Shown piece after piece: positions 8,021-18,100 of a DNA stretch of 64,000 bases. The notes beneath the pieces are model-generated. The model saw only the letters and a program-made list of their open reading frames with translations, ran no database searches and was not told where the DNA came from. Location of the stretch: NCBI GenBank assembly GCA_030532895.1, contig JAUNKF010000003.1, positions 124,001 through 188,000 on the forward strand. Direction: 5' to 3'. The translations under genes and the position numbers were made by a program. Source of the stretch: Lautropia sp. (lineage in GTDB: Bacteria > Pseudomonadota > Gammaproteobacteria > Burkholderiales > Burkholderiaceae_E). Each line of letters starts with the position of its first letter. The stretch's first letter is position 1.

Positions 8021-10570
8021 GTGACGCGACAAAGACCGAATTCAGTCGGTCGACGGGAGACCGAAGCCAGTAGTAACGACGTTCGAGTGCGAGGGGCCAG
8101 AACCCACAACTTGGCCGATGTGTCGGTTGCGTTCCCGCGCGATTCGCTGGTGGTATTCACTGGTGTGTCCGGATCGGGCAAATCGTCGCTCGCGTTTGGC
8201 ACCATCTACGCGGAGGCACAAAGACGATACATCGAATCGGTGGCGCCCCACGTGCGTCGGCTGATCGAGCAAGCGGCGACGCCTCGAGTTGATGACATCG
8301 ACGGCTTGCCGCCTGCGTTCGCCTTGCAGCAAAGCCGGACTGGAGGACAGGAACGTTCGTCTGTCGGCAGCCTGACTCGTCTTTCCGTCACGCTCAGACT
8401 GCTTTTCTCGCGGGGCGGAAAACGTCCTGAAGGTTCGGAAATCCTGCCGGCCGAGGCTTTCTCACCCAATAATCCGCAAGGCGCCTGTCCTGCTTGCCAT
8501 GGGTTGGGCATGATACACGACGTCGAGACGGCGGCCATGGTGCCTGACGAGACGAAGAGTATAAGAAGGGGCGCTATTGCGTCATGGCCTAACGGCTGGC
8601 AGGCCAAGAACCTCTGCGCGATTCTCTCCGCTCTGGGGTACGACATCGATGCCCCTTGGAGCAATCTAAGCAAGGGCGACCGTGATTGAATCCTGTTTAC
8701 GGAAGAGCAGCCTTCGGTACCCATCTATGTAGGCCTGCAAGGCGCAAAGCGACAAGCAGCCATTGCCGCTGGCGAAGAGCCGTCATATACCGGTACCTAT
8801 ACCAGCGCCAGGCGCGCGCTGCTCCAGAACTATGCCAACGGCAATGATTCGACAAAGAAGCGTCTGTCTCGCTTCGTGATGATCCAGCAATGTCCCGAAT
8901 GTCGTGGCAAGCGGCTTCGACCAGAAGCCCTAGCCGTCAGGTTCGCGGGCCATGACATCGCCGAACTCAGTGACTTGACGATGACACAGCTGCACGATGT
9001 GCTACTGCCCTTTGTAGCGGGAAGCTCCCCCGACCTTCCCCAGGAGCAGGCGTTGCGTGACGCGGTAGCCCGAATGAGCTCGGATATATGCATTCGCGCC
9101 GAGCAACTCATGGAGATCGGCCTGGGCCATCTGTCGCTCTCCCGAAAAACCACCATGCTGTCTTCTGGCTAGCTACAGCGCGTACGTCTCGCGACCCAGC
9201 TGATATCGAAGTTGTTCGGCGTGCCTTACGTCCTTGATGAGCCGTCCGCTGGCCTGCATCCGAGTGACGTTGAAGGACTCATGAAGCCGTTGATGGCGCT
9301 TCTCGATGCAGGCAACTCGTTGCTCATCGTTGAGCACAATCTTGACGTGATTCGACAGGCTGAATGGGTCGTGGACGTGGGGCCTGGCCCCGGTGTCAAG
9401 GGTGGTCGCATTGTCTACAACGGCCCTCCGGCCCAGATACGTGATGTTAAGCAATCCATCACCGCTTCATACCTTTTCTCGGAAAATGCGAAAGGTCTGC
9501 GCGCGCGCCGCCCCCCCAAGTCGTGGCTCAAGCTGGACTCGGTATCTTGCAATAACCTCCTCGGACTCAATGTCGACATTCCGCTGGAACGCGTGACCGT
9601 TTTGACCGGTGTCTCCGGATCCGGAAAGTCGACACTGCTGACGCGGGTCATCCCGACACTCCTGGAGCGCGTGGGCAGCACCCGACCCGACGAAGACCCT
9701 TCGCTGGATCAGGAACAGCCACAGTCTACCGGCGTCGAAGGCGCCATATCAGTGGGCGCGAATGCAGTGAAGCGACTGGTACGCATCGACCAGCGCCCGA
9801 TCGGCCGCACACCGCGTTCCAATTTGGCGACCTACACCGGCTTCTTTGATGCGGTGCGTAAGCTATTTGCCGCAACGGAACAGGCCCAGCGTCTGGGTTT
9901 CGATGCAAGCCGTTTCTCATTCAATCTTCCCGCTGGTCGCTGTCCGTTATGCGAAGGGCAAGGACAGATCACGATCGAACTGATGTTCATGCCGAGTGCA
10001 ACCGCGCCTTGCAGCGCGTGCGGCGGATCCCGATACAACAGCGACACGCTGTCAGTGAAATGGCAAGGTCGATCGATTGCGGATGTTCTCAACCTCATGG
10101 TGGAGGATGCCGTTGCGGTTTTTGAGGGGCATGAAGGCATCCAGCGCTCGTTGACGGCACTTGACTCCCTGGGCCTGGGCTATCTGCGCATAGGTCAGCC
10201 CGCCACGGAGCTGTCAGGCGGTGAATGTCAGAGGATCAGGCTCGCCTATGAACTGCAAAAGTCCCCACGCACAAAAACGCTCTACTTGATGGATGAGCCG
10301 ACTTCAGGCCTACATCCGGCGGACATGGATCGTCTCTTGATGATCTTGGACGAATTGGTGCAGCAAGGGCATACCGTCGTCATGGCTGAGCACGATATGC
10401 GAGTGGCCGCTGAGGCGGACTGGATCATCGACCTCGGTCCGGGCGCTGGTGAAAACGGCGGACGCATCGTTGCCTCCGGCACGCCGGAGACCGTGGCAGG
10501 ATCGCCTGAGAGTAAAACCGCGCCGTATCTCATGGCGCGATTGAACGTCAGAACAGGCGAACTCGCTTGA
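8021..10570 (+). pseudogene. UvrA-like excinuclease ATPase with two in-frame stops
   Basis: One frame of about 850 codons covers a whole UvrA-like protein (UvrA2/DrrC type, which lacks part of the UvrB-binding region). It has P-loop TGVSGSGKSSLA, zinc-finger pairs CPACHGLG, CPECRGKR and CPLCEGQG, a second P-loop TGVSGSGKSTLL, signature LSGGECQR and Walker B YLMDEPTSGLHP. Two sense codons have become stops with no frameshift. TGA at 8687 replaces the Trp of the conserved RDWILFTEEQP. TAG at 9170 replaces the Glu of the first ABC signature, LSSGELQR. The start is taken as GTG 8021, with GGAGAGG close before it; TTG 8009 is possible. Each fragment alone would lack a complete ATPase pair, so it is very likely inactive. 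Confidence 0.85.
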
Positions 10571-10588
10571 CAGATCACCAAGGCCGTC

Positions 10589-11185
10589 ATGCAAACAGAT
10601 TTATTTGGGCAGGAGTAAATCGAGCCGATCCCCGGCCTACGGTATCAACCTGGATTTCTCAGCGAGCAGGAAGAGCGCGACCTGCTCGCCATCATTTCCA
10701 CCTTGCCGCTACATGCCGTGCAGTACAAAGAGCCCCAATCGCGATATCGCATCATCGGCTATGGCGGCATCTATGACTTCAGCTCCAATACCGTAAAGCC
10801 GAGTCCCGAACTCGACCTCCGGTTCTATCCCATCCGGCATTGCGTCGCAGATTGGCTTGGCATTGAGAGAAGAGAGATCGAGCGCCTCCTGGTAACTGAG
10901 TGCGTGCCTGGCACTCAGTTGGGATGGCACCGGGACGTGCTGCATTACGAGACGATTGTAGGCATTTCACTTGGGCGTACAGCCACATTGGGTTTTCGGT
11001 CTTATCCGCTCACGGCCGCGACCAACCGGCAGTCGGTCAAGCTGGAAGCTGCGCCAAGATCGATCTACCGATTTCAGGGCGTCGCGCGCTGGGAATGGCA
11101 GCATTCGGTGCCGCCAGTCCAGGCCGAAAGGTGGTCTATCACTTTACGCACGAAGCGAAGTACCAAAAGATTCCTGAGTGAATGA
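10589..11185 (+). pseudogene. AlkB-like 2-oxoglutarate/Fe(II) DNA dealkylase with early stop
   Basis: The frame begins MQTDLFGQE at 10589, meets TAA at 10616, and then continues in the same frame with IEPIPGLRYQPGFLSEQEER and the whole AlkB fold. Iron ligands HxD are in GWHRDVLHYE and the distal His in WQHSVPP, followed by RWSITLRTKR, which carries the 2-oxoglutarate-binding Arg residues. AlkB proteins reverse alkylation damage in DNA. Only the stop at codon 10 breaks it. Reinitiation downstream (for example the ATG at 10703) would lose the first 38 residues. It lies 18 bases after the uvrA-like gene, as if they formed a repair operon. Confidence 0.8.
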
Positions 11186-11414
11186 TTTTGGTATCAAAAT
11201 ATCACTAAAGCCCCACCTTCCCTATATGTCGTTGGCGCATGAATACGAAGGCATTTTGGACGTTTCGCCATTGTTCCGAAGCACGTCACACAACTTGCGA
11301 GAACCTCGTGCTCCGCATGCCAGGCTTCAGCTTTCCTGATCCGAGCCACTGCACAAATTGGTCACCGAGCGCAGATGTGATCAGTTAACACTGTCTTTTT
11401 AGGGAGGATTCCTA

Positions 11415-11935
11415 GTGGAGTTTCGTCATCTGCGTTGCTTTATGGCCGTTGCCGAGGAACTTCACTTCGCACGTGCGGCCGAGTGGCTGCACATTGAGCA
11501 GTCGCCTTTATCCCGGATCATCAAGGAATTGGAAGAAGAACTGGGCGTAGTGCTCTTTGCTCGCACCACACCCAGCACGCAGTTGACCCGTGCCGGAAAG
11601 CTGTTCCTGGAACATGTGCCGAGTGTACTTACCGCTTTGCAGCAGGCGCGCGACAGCGTGAAAGCTGCTGCCAACGACAATTACGCGTGGCCTTGTCTGA
11701 TGGCGTGACCCCGTCTCGTATTTCCGCATTGTCGGCCCACTGCCGACAGGAGGAGCCGGAGGTTGAAATCGGATTCTTCGAGGTTTCACTCTCGCAACAG
11801 CTCAAGGGCCTGCATGACGACCTATACGACGTGGGGGTTGCACAGTTTGGCGAGGTTGGCGATAGCATTGCTGCTATACCAGCTTGGAGAGATTCCCGCA
11901 TGGTGGCGGTGCCGGCGCGGCACCCCCGCTGCTAG
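11415..11935 (+). pseudogene. LysR-type regulator, frameshifted and truncated
   Basis: A GTG start after AGGGAGG leads into a canonical LysR winged helix (MEFRHLRCFMAVAEELHFAR, then QSPLSRIIKELEEELG). The frame breaks near 11,690 and the effector-binding domain continues in another frame (MALSDGVTPSRISALS to VAVPARHP). The C-terminal half is missing at the junction with trb DNA. A LysR gene of this kind often sits next to trb genes in integrative elements. Confidence 0.85.
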
Positions 11936-11948
11936 TTCTCAAACGCAT

Positions 11949-12110
11949 CCCCCTGGAGCCGGTGCGCCGATTCTGGAGCAGATCGGTGAGATGGTGGGCT
12001 TTCCCGAAGTGTTCGTGAGCCGCGACCTCATCGTGGTGATGTTCCTCGCGTGGCTGGTCGTGGTCTTGTGCTTCTTCATGCTGGCGATCGAACTGTTCAT
12101 CACGCTGATC
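11949..12110 (+). pseudogene. trbL: TrbL conjugation membrane protein fragment
   Basis: GFPEVFVSRDLIVVMFLAW and the hydrophobic run to IELFITLI match the membrane core of TrbL, the VirB6-like channel of IncP-type conjugation. Both ends are missing. The 3' end fuses to trbF sequence at about 12,111. Confidence 0.65.
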
Positions 12111-12508
12111 GCGCGCTTCGTGACGCTGCTGCGCTCGCTGTCATCGACCCCATCGTCGTCCGCCAGAACTGGCTCGACGCCTACGACTGCACGACCGACA
12201 AGGGCTCGGCTGTGCTCAGCGACTACGCGCGGGTCAACGACCCGTTCGCGCGCATCGGCAAGGAGTCGGTGACGGTATAGATCACCTGTGTTGTGCGCGC
12301 CAGCGACACGTCTTTCAACGTGCGCTGGACGGAACGTCGCTACGTCAAAGGCGCTGCGGCGGGGTTGGAACGGTGGACGGCCGTGCTGTCCATCGTGCTC
12401 CAGCCGCCGCGCACCGAAGAACGCCTGCGCAAGAACCCCCTGGGCATCTACGTCAACGGCCTGTCGTGAAGCTGAGAACTGGATTCGTCCGAAGGAGCCA
12501 CGCCATGA
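12111..12508 (+). pseudogene. trbF: TrbF mating-pair protein fragment with three in-frame stops
   Basis: ARFVTLLRSLS, then a one-base slip, then IDPIVVRQNWLDAYDCTTDK and later WTERRY and RLRKNPLGIYVNGLS identify TrbF (VirB8-like). The reading frame crosses three stops without shifting: TAG at 12,278 (expected Glu), TGA at 12,467 (expected Trp) and TGA at 12,473 (expected Arg). It ends at TGA 12,506, overlapping the trbG ATG as in intact trb operons. The N-terminal membrane anchor is gone. Confidence 0.75.
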
Positions 12509-12663
12509 ATGATCTTTTCCGTAGATCCGCCTTGCCGGTGATCTTGCTTGCCCTCGCGGGCTGCGCCACTCAGGGCAAGCCACCACCGACCATCTAGCTG
12601 GATCGTGGGCGATACGTCCAGCGGCAGTGGTGCCAACCTGTGCGTGAACGTGCTGGTCAAACC
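12505..12663 (+). pseudogene. trbG: TrbG remnant with internal deletion
   Basis: The start MNDLFRRSALPVILLALAGC carries a lipoprotein-type signal ending LAGCAT, as in TrbG (VirB9-like). A TAG follows at 12,595. Shortly after, in another frame, WIVGDTSSGSGANLCVNVLV resembles the TrbG C-terminus, so most of the gene has been deleted. Confidence 0.6.
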
Positions 12664-12665
12664 TA

Positions 12666-12696
12666 TTCTCTCCCGACGCTCCTATGTGGCTCCTAG
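12666..12696. repeat. Candidate right attachment site (attR-like)
   Basis: GCTCCTATGTGGCTCCTAG matches the element at 1717-1749 with two or three mismatches and lies right after the conjugation remnant. See the left copy for the reasoning. Confidence 0.35.
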
Positions 12697-12802
12697 CCCA
12701 CTAGGCCACACCTCGCCAAAGTGGCCAAGAAAAGAGCTAACCTACGGTCCCATATACGGTTTCAAGCCTTCCGTGATTTACACGAAGGACTTGACACAAG
12801 AA

Positions 12803-13247
12803 CTTTTTTGCGGGGCTTTTGCCAGAAGGGCAGATGCGTCGTTTGATTGCGCAACGCTTTCAGGTTTCTCGTCAGAACGATTTTGCGTTGCTGGATCGCA
12901 TCGGTGGTGAATGTGCCGGTGCCGTGACTTTTCTTGAGCCAGACCAGGTTTTGCCGGCGCCCAGTTGCGGCGGTGATGTTCAATGGTTGAGCGATGAGAA
13001 GGTTCTGGTTGTTCTGGGCGAGTTGCCACGTCGGCCAATGTTGGCGGGCAAGGACGGCCTGCGATTGTCTTTAGCAGGTGCTCAAGACAAGTTGCCTGTG
13101 GTATTTGATGGCGCTCGTATTGGTTTGCCACTTCATGGCGCACCAAGTTCACACATCCTGAAACCTCCCATTCCTGCCGTTGAAGACAGCGCTTTCTACG
13201 GGATATCCATGACCGCCGAGTGCGCGGCATGGTTGTATCGCGGATGA
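12803..13247 (+). pseudogene. hipA: HipA-like toxin kinase, continuation fragment
   Basis: From TTT at 12,804 the frame reads FFAGLLPEGQMRRLIAQRF, NDFALLDRIGGECAGAV and LSLAGAQDKLPV, which is the HipA sequence that should follow the 5' fragment ending at 1599. Similarity fades near 13,195 and the frame stops at 13,247, so the kinase active-site half is missing. The CTTTTTTG at its edge also occurs at the break of the 5' fragment. Confidence 0.75.
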
Positions 13248-13290
13248 TGTGCCACGTTATGTGACAAACTACGGGCAGAGAGCCGGCTGG

Positions 13291-13350
13291 CGGGTGTCAG
13301 GCGCTGATTCGTCCCCGTGAAAGCCCTCGGGGCGTGCATGCCACGCTCCA
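13291..13350. repeat. Interspersed palindromic repeat, copy b
   Basis: This is the clearest copy of the family. GTGTCAGGCGCTGATTCGTC and GGGGCGTGCATGCCACGC form imperfect inverted ends, and an inner CCCCG...CGGGG can pair. It lies between the hipA remnant and the acyl-CoA synthetase. Confidence 0.7.
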
Positions 13351-13378
13351 GGCCGGCCAGCACAGGAGGAGAACGAGC

Positions 13379-14950
13379 ATGAACATCGCGAACTGGCTCC
13401 ATCAGTCGGCGCGCCTGCACCCCGAATTGCCTGCCTTGCGCTTTGGCGAGCAGCTGCACGCCAGCTATGCCGAGTTTGCGGCGCGGGTGGCGGCGCTGGC
13501 CAGCTGGATGAAGCATCAGCAAGGCGTGGGTGTGCGGGATCGGGTGGCGATCTTCATGGCCAACCGCTGCGAATATCTGGAAGTGGCTTATGCCGCCTGG
13601 TGGATCGGCGCCGTCTGCGTGCCCATCAATCACAAGCTGCACCCGCGTGAGGCCGGGTGGATCATCGATGATGCCGAGGCGGCCCTGCTGGTGGCCGATA
13701 CGGAAGAGGTGCTGAATGCGGTGCTCGACCATGTTGAGGGCAGCAACACCGGCTGCCTGGCGGTGGATGGCGAGGTGTATCAGCATATCGTGAACACGGC
13801 CTGTACTGGCGATGTCTGCGCGCGGATCGACTATGAGCCGCCGATGCGTCTGGACGAGGAGGCGCTGGCCTGGTTGTTCTATACCTCGGGCACCACGGGC
13901 AAGCCCAAGGGGGTGAAGCTGTCACACGGCAATCTGGTGGCCATGTCGCTTTGCTATCCGGGTGAAATCCACCCGGTAGGGCCGGGCGATGCCACGCTGT
14001 ATGCGGCACCCATGTCGCACGGGGCGGGTCTCTACAATTTCATTTTCGTGCGGCATGCGGCCCAGCACATCGTGCCTGCCTCCCGTGCTTTCGTGCCGGC
14101 AGAAATCTATCAGCTGGCACGACAGCACGGCTCGGTGTCGATGTTTGCCGCCCCCACGATGGTGAACCGTCTGGTGACGGCGGCCATCGAAACCGGACAG
14201 CGCGGCGAAGGCATCCGCACGATCGTCTACGCCGGAGGGCCGATGTATTTGGCCGATCTGGATCGGGCCGTGTCGGTGCTGGGCAACCGCTTTGCGCAAA
14301 TTTACGGCCAGGGTGAATGCCCGATGACGATCACGGTGCTGCCGCAGTCGGTCATCGGGGACATCGCGCATCCGCAGGCGGCCAAGCGACGGGCTTCGGT
14401 CGGCATCCCGCACGCCTGCGTGGATGTCTGCATCACCGATGGGGATGGGCAGATTCTGCCGCCCCATCATATGGGTGAGGTGCGTGTGCGTGGCCCCGTC
14501 GTGATGCAGGGCTACTGGCGTGATCCGGTCACGAGCGCCGAGACCATCGAGGAGGGTTGGCTCAAAACCGGTGATGTCGGCATCATGGATGAAGACGGTT
14601 TTCTGACACTCACCGATCGGATCAAGGATCTGATCATTTCCGGGGGCAGTAATGTGTACCCACGGGAGGTGGAGGAGGTGTTGGTCAGCCATCCGTCGGT
14701 GGCCGAGGCAGCCGTCGTCAGCCAGCCCGATCCTGAATGGGGTGAGGCCGTGGTGGCCATCATCGTCCCCGAGCCGGGGGCTGCCAGCCCGACGGCCCAA
14801 GCGCTGGATGCGTGGTGCCGCCAGCAGCTGGCCGTTTTCAAGTGCCCGAAGCAGTATCGGCGCTGTGAAGCCTTGCCGAAGAACGGTCACGGCAAAATTT
14901 CCAAAGCCGAGCTGCGGGCGCAGGTGGCTGACATGTCCTTGTTGGGCTGA
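13379..14950 (+). CDS. Class I adenylate-forming acyl-CoA synthetase
   Basis: This 523-residue AMP-dependent synthetase activates a carboxylic acid with ATP and transfers it to CoA. It has the P-loop-like A3 motif YTSGTTGKPKGVKLSHGN, the A5 region YGQGEC, the A7/A8 motifs TGDVGIMDEDGFLTLTDRIK and SGGSNVYPREVEEVL, and the A10 lysine in PKNGHGKISK. ATG 13,379 is used because AGGAGGA lies 8 bases before it; 15 upstream codons are unsupported. The substrate cannot be told from the sequence. It looks like the long- or medium-chain fatty-acid group. It stands alone, converging on the adhesin gene. Confidence 0.9.
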   Translation: MNIANWLHQSARLHPELPALRFGEQLHASYAEFAARVAALASWMKHQQGVGVRDRVAIFMANRCEYLEVAYAAWWIGAVCVPINHKLHPREAGWIIDDAEAALLVADTEEVLNAVLDHVEGSNTGCLAVDGEVYQHIVNTACTGDVCARIDYEPPMRLDEEALAWLFYTSGTTGKPKGVKLSHGNLVAMSLCYPGEIHPVGPGDATLYAAPMSHGAGLYNFIFVRHAAQHIVPASRAFVPAEIYQLARQHGSVSMFAAPTMVNRLVTAAIETGQRGEGIRTIVYAGGPMYLADLDRAVSVLGNRFAQIYGQGECPMTITVLPQSVIGDIAHPQAAKRRASVGIPHACVDVCITDGDGQILPPHHMGEVRVRGPVVMQGYWRDPVTSAETIEEGWLKTGDVGIMDEDGFLTLTDRIKDLIISGGSNVYPREVEEVLVSHPSVAEAAVVSQPDPEWGEAVVAIIVPEPGAASPTAQALDAWCRQQLAVFKCPKQYRRCEALPKNGHGKISKAELRAQVADMSLLG

Positions 14951-15009
14951 ATCGTTCGGCGGGGGGCGTTTCACCGGTCTGCGGCCCATGCTTGGGGGGA
15001 CGGGCCATG

Positions 15010-15032
15010 AAAAAGCCCACCATCTGGTGGGC
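15010..15032 (-). terminator. Rho-independent terminator of the adhesin gene
   Basis: GCCCACCA TC TGGTGGGC is a perfect 8-bp stem. Read on the minus strand it is followed by TTTTT. It lies about 90 bases beyond the adhesin stop, so it should end that transcript. Confidence 0.8.
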
Positions 15033-15120
15033 CGTGCAAGGCTGCGCACCTGGTGCGGACGAGGGGGAGCCATCGTCCGCATCAAAGCGCTGGCGGGTGG
15101 GCATGCATGACGGATGTCCG

Positions 15121-18100
15121 TCAATGCCTGCCGTGCCCAATCCGTTGGTTGGCGCTATCGGTGCCTTGTTGGCGAGGCCGGGCGTTTGTGCCGCGTTTGC
15201 TCTCGAAGGAAAGCGCCGGCTGCTTCGCCTCGGTCTGCACGCTGGTGTTTTCCCCCTGGGCCTGACGGGCCTTCACCTGCTCGATGACCGTGTTGCTGCA
15301 GGAGCCTTCGATGAAGTCGGCCCGGTGCAGCATGCCTTTTTTCGCGTCGACGAACAGACTCTCGGCATCGCCCGAGTTCTGGGCGCTGCTGGTGACGAGC
15401 CGGCTCTTGCGGGGCAGGGTGCGGCGGTCGATCTTCAGCACATGGGTGCGTGGACGCAGGCCGCAGTGGCTGTACTTGCCATGCGCGTCCGTCACGAACC
15501 AGGTGCCGTTCTGCAGATAGAGGCGCACACCGGGGATGCCCAGCTCTTCGGCGTCTTTCACCGAATTGCCATTGCAGTCGACGAAGACCTGACCGGCCAC
15601 GCAGGCTTCTTCAGTGAAGATGCCGGCGCGCACGCGCACCTGCCAGCGGGATTCGTTGGAGCACTTCGTGGTGGCTGCCCCGTTGGGGGTGAGGCATTCG
15701 ACATGGGCGCGGTTGATGCCGTCGCCTTCCTGCGAGCCCACGCCCAGGCGCACGCGGTAGCTGATGACGACCTCGCCCGTCTGTGAGGCATCAGGGGCTT
15801 TGGTGCGGCGGGCCTGCCCGGTACGGCCATGGGCCTGGGCCGCGGGTGCGTCCACCCGATCGAGCTTGATGTGCAGCTCGCGCGCACCGAGCTGCTTGAT
15901 CTCGACGGCTGCTGCCCCTTGCACGCGAACGGAACCCGGCGCCAGCCGGAAGCCGGCCGGCAGGCGGTCGATCACCACGGGGGAGATGGCCGGGCCGTTG
16001 CCCTGGTTGCGGATGCGCAGGCGGTAGCTGATCAGATCGCCGACCTCGGCCGAGCGGCTGGTGCTGGTCTTCTCGATCGAGAGTTGCGCCTTGCTGATCG
16101 GCACCGGCGTGTCGATGCACGCCTGGCCCGTGAGCGGGGCGGCATCCACCGCATCGGCCGACAGGTTGCGTAGCGAGAGGCTGTTGTACAGCCCCTTGCC
16201 GTGCGCAGCCGTGCCGCTGGTACAGGTGTTGTTGGCCGTGTTGCTGCCATAAGGCACACGGATGCGGACGTTCATCAGATACACGTCTTCAGCCCCGATC
16301 GCCAGACGGGCCTCATCGGCGAGCAGCCAGCTGCCGTCGTTGGCGGCGGTAAGGTTCATCGGCTGCGTGTTTTTCGTGATCTGCGTGCCGAGGATCTTCA
16401 CATCCGGGTCGAAAGCGGGGGTGTCGGTGAGCGAATACAGCCCGGCGCCACCGGCCTGATGCTGCACGGTCAGGCGGTACTGCACCTGGTAGTCGCTCTC
16501 GGTGCCAGCCACCGGCTGCACCTGGCCCACGACCACCTTCGTCACCTTGAGTTCAGCCGGGATGTCCTTCAGCTCGATGCGGCAGGTCACGTTCTGGTGA
16601 TTGCCGAGCGTGAGCGTGTTGCCATCCAGGGTGCCGGCCGAGCACACCCACTTGCCGGTGAGGTAGCCGGGCAAGCTCGGTTCGGCCAGCTGGTAGACAC
16701 CAGGGCGCACCGGGGCCACCGTGACAGGTTTCGTGCCACTGATGCCGTGGATCGAATCCGGGCCGTTGGCCGAGACCGAGGTGTCGCGCTCGGTGGCGGT
16801 GCCACCGTGGGCGTTGACCACATCGAGCACGAGCGTGAGGCTGACGGGCTGATCGGTGTTGTTGATCGAGCAGGTGGCGTGTTCACCATTGGCGAGCGTC
16901 AAACGGTGGCCATCGAGCGAGCCGGCATCGCAGTGCCAGGCGCCCGCCACATAATTCGGCAGCTCATCTTCTCGCAGTTCGTAGACGCCAGGCAGCACCT
17001 CGACGCCCGTGACGGTGCCCGAGCCGCTCGGGCCCGAGATGCCTGTCGTGGGGCCATCGGCATGCAGCACGAAGTCCTCGGGCTTGGCGGTGCGGCCGTT
17101 CGAGTTGGTGACGGTGCTCACGAGCGTGAGCCGGGCTGGCTCGTCATCGTAATGGATCGTGCAGACGGCCTGATCGCCATAGCCGAGCGTGAGCGGGTAG
17201 GGCTGAGGCGCTGCGCCGACGGTATGGGCGGCTGCCGTGGCGCCGGCTGTGCTGCCTGTTGTACCTGCATTCGCAGCCTGCCCAGCAGTGGCCACGGGCT
17301 GACCGTTCACCACACACTGCCAGCGGTCGGCCCGATAACCGGGCAGGGCCGTGGCCGAGAGGTTGATCGGGCCGACCGGCACGCTGGCCCCGGTGACGGC
17401 AGGCGTACCGCTCGTGCCGTCGAGCAGTGGCTGCGGGCTGGTGGTGTTGCCGGCCTGCAGGTTGATCTGCGCGATCGAGGCCGTGCCACCGTGGTCGTTC
17501 GTGATCGTGCTGATCAGGGTGAGGGTGGGCAGTGGCGGCAGTTCGGTCAGACGATAGTCACGGCCATCTTCACCGGCAGGCAGCGTGATGTTGGTGATCG
17601 AGCCGGATTGACCCGTGCCGCCGAGGTTGCCGACGAAACTTGCCCCGCGATGGTGCTGTGGTGTCACTTGCGGTTTGTACAGCGCGTATTCGCCTGCCAG
17701 CAGCCCACCGAAGGCGGGCAGCGGCGTGCCGCTGCAATCCTCGCTCGTGTAGATGCTGTCCTGCTGGCCGGGGCTGAAGCTGAAGGCGCCCTGGGCATCG
17801 GTGCGCACCGAGGCCAGCACATCATTGGGCTGGTGTCGGGTGCCACGCAAGACGATGCACTGGCCGGCCAGGGGCTGGTCACCGCGATCGAGCTGGCCGT
17901 TCTGGTCGATGTCGATGAAGGCGCGGCCCGAGAGGCTCGATGCGTTGCCTTTCAGGATGCGTACCTGCAGGTTCGATTGCGACTCCACATAGAGCAGCGT
18001 GCCGTTCGCATCCGCCGGGCCTGCGCCGGCGCGGTTGGCAAAAATGTTGCCAGGCTGTGCCAGCACGGTGTGCGTCAACATGCTGAGCCGCACCGAATAG

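Noticed and set aside
8687-12597. Alternative genetic code or stop-codon recoding to explain the in-frame stops
   Set aside because: TGA, TAG and TAA all occur at sense positions, while the surrounding core genes use all stops normally. Gene decay is simpler.
13922-15124. 400-codon minus-strand open frame
   Set aside because: It is antisense to the acyl-CoA synthetase and is crossed by the adhesin terminator.
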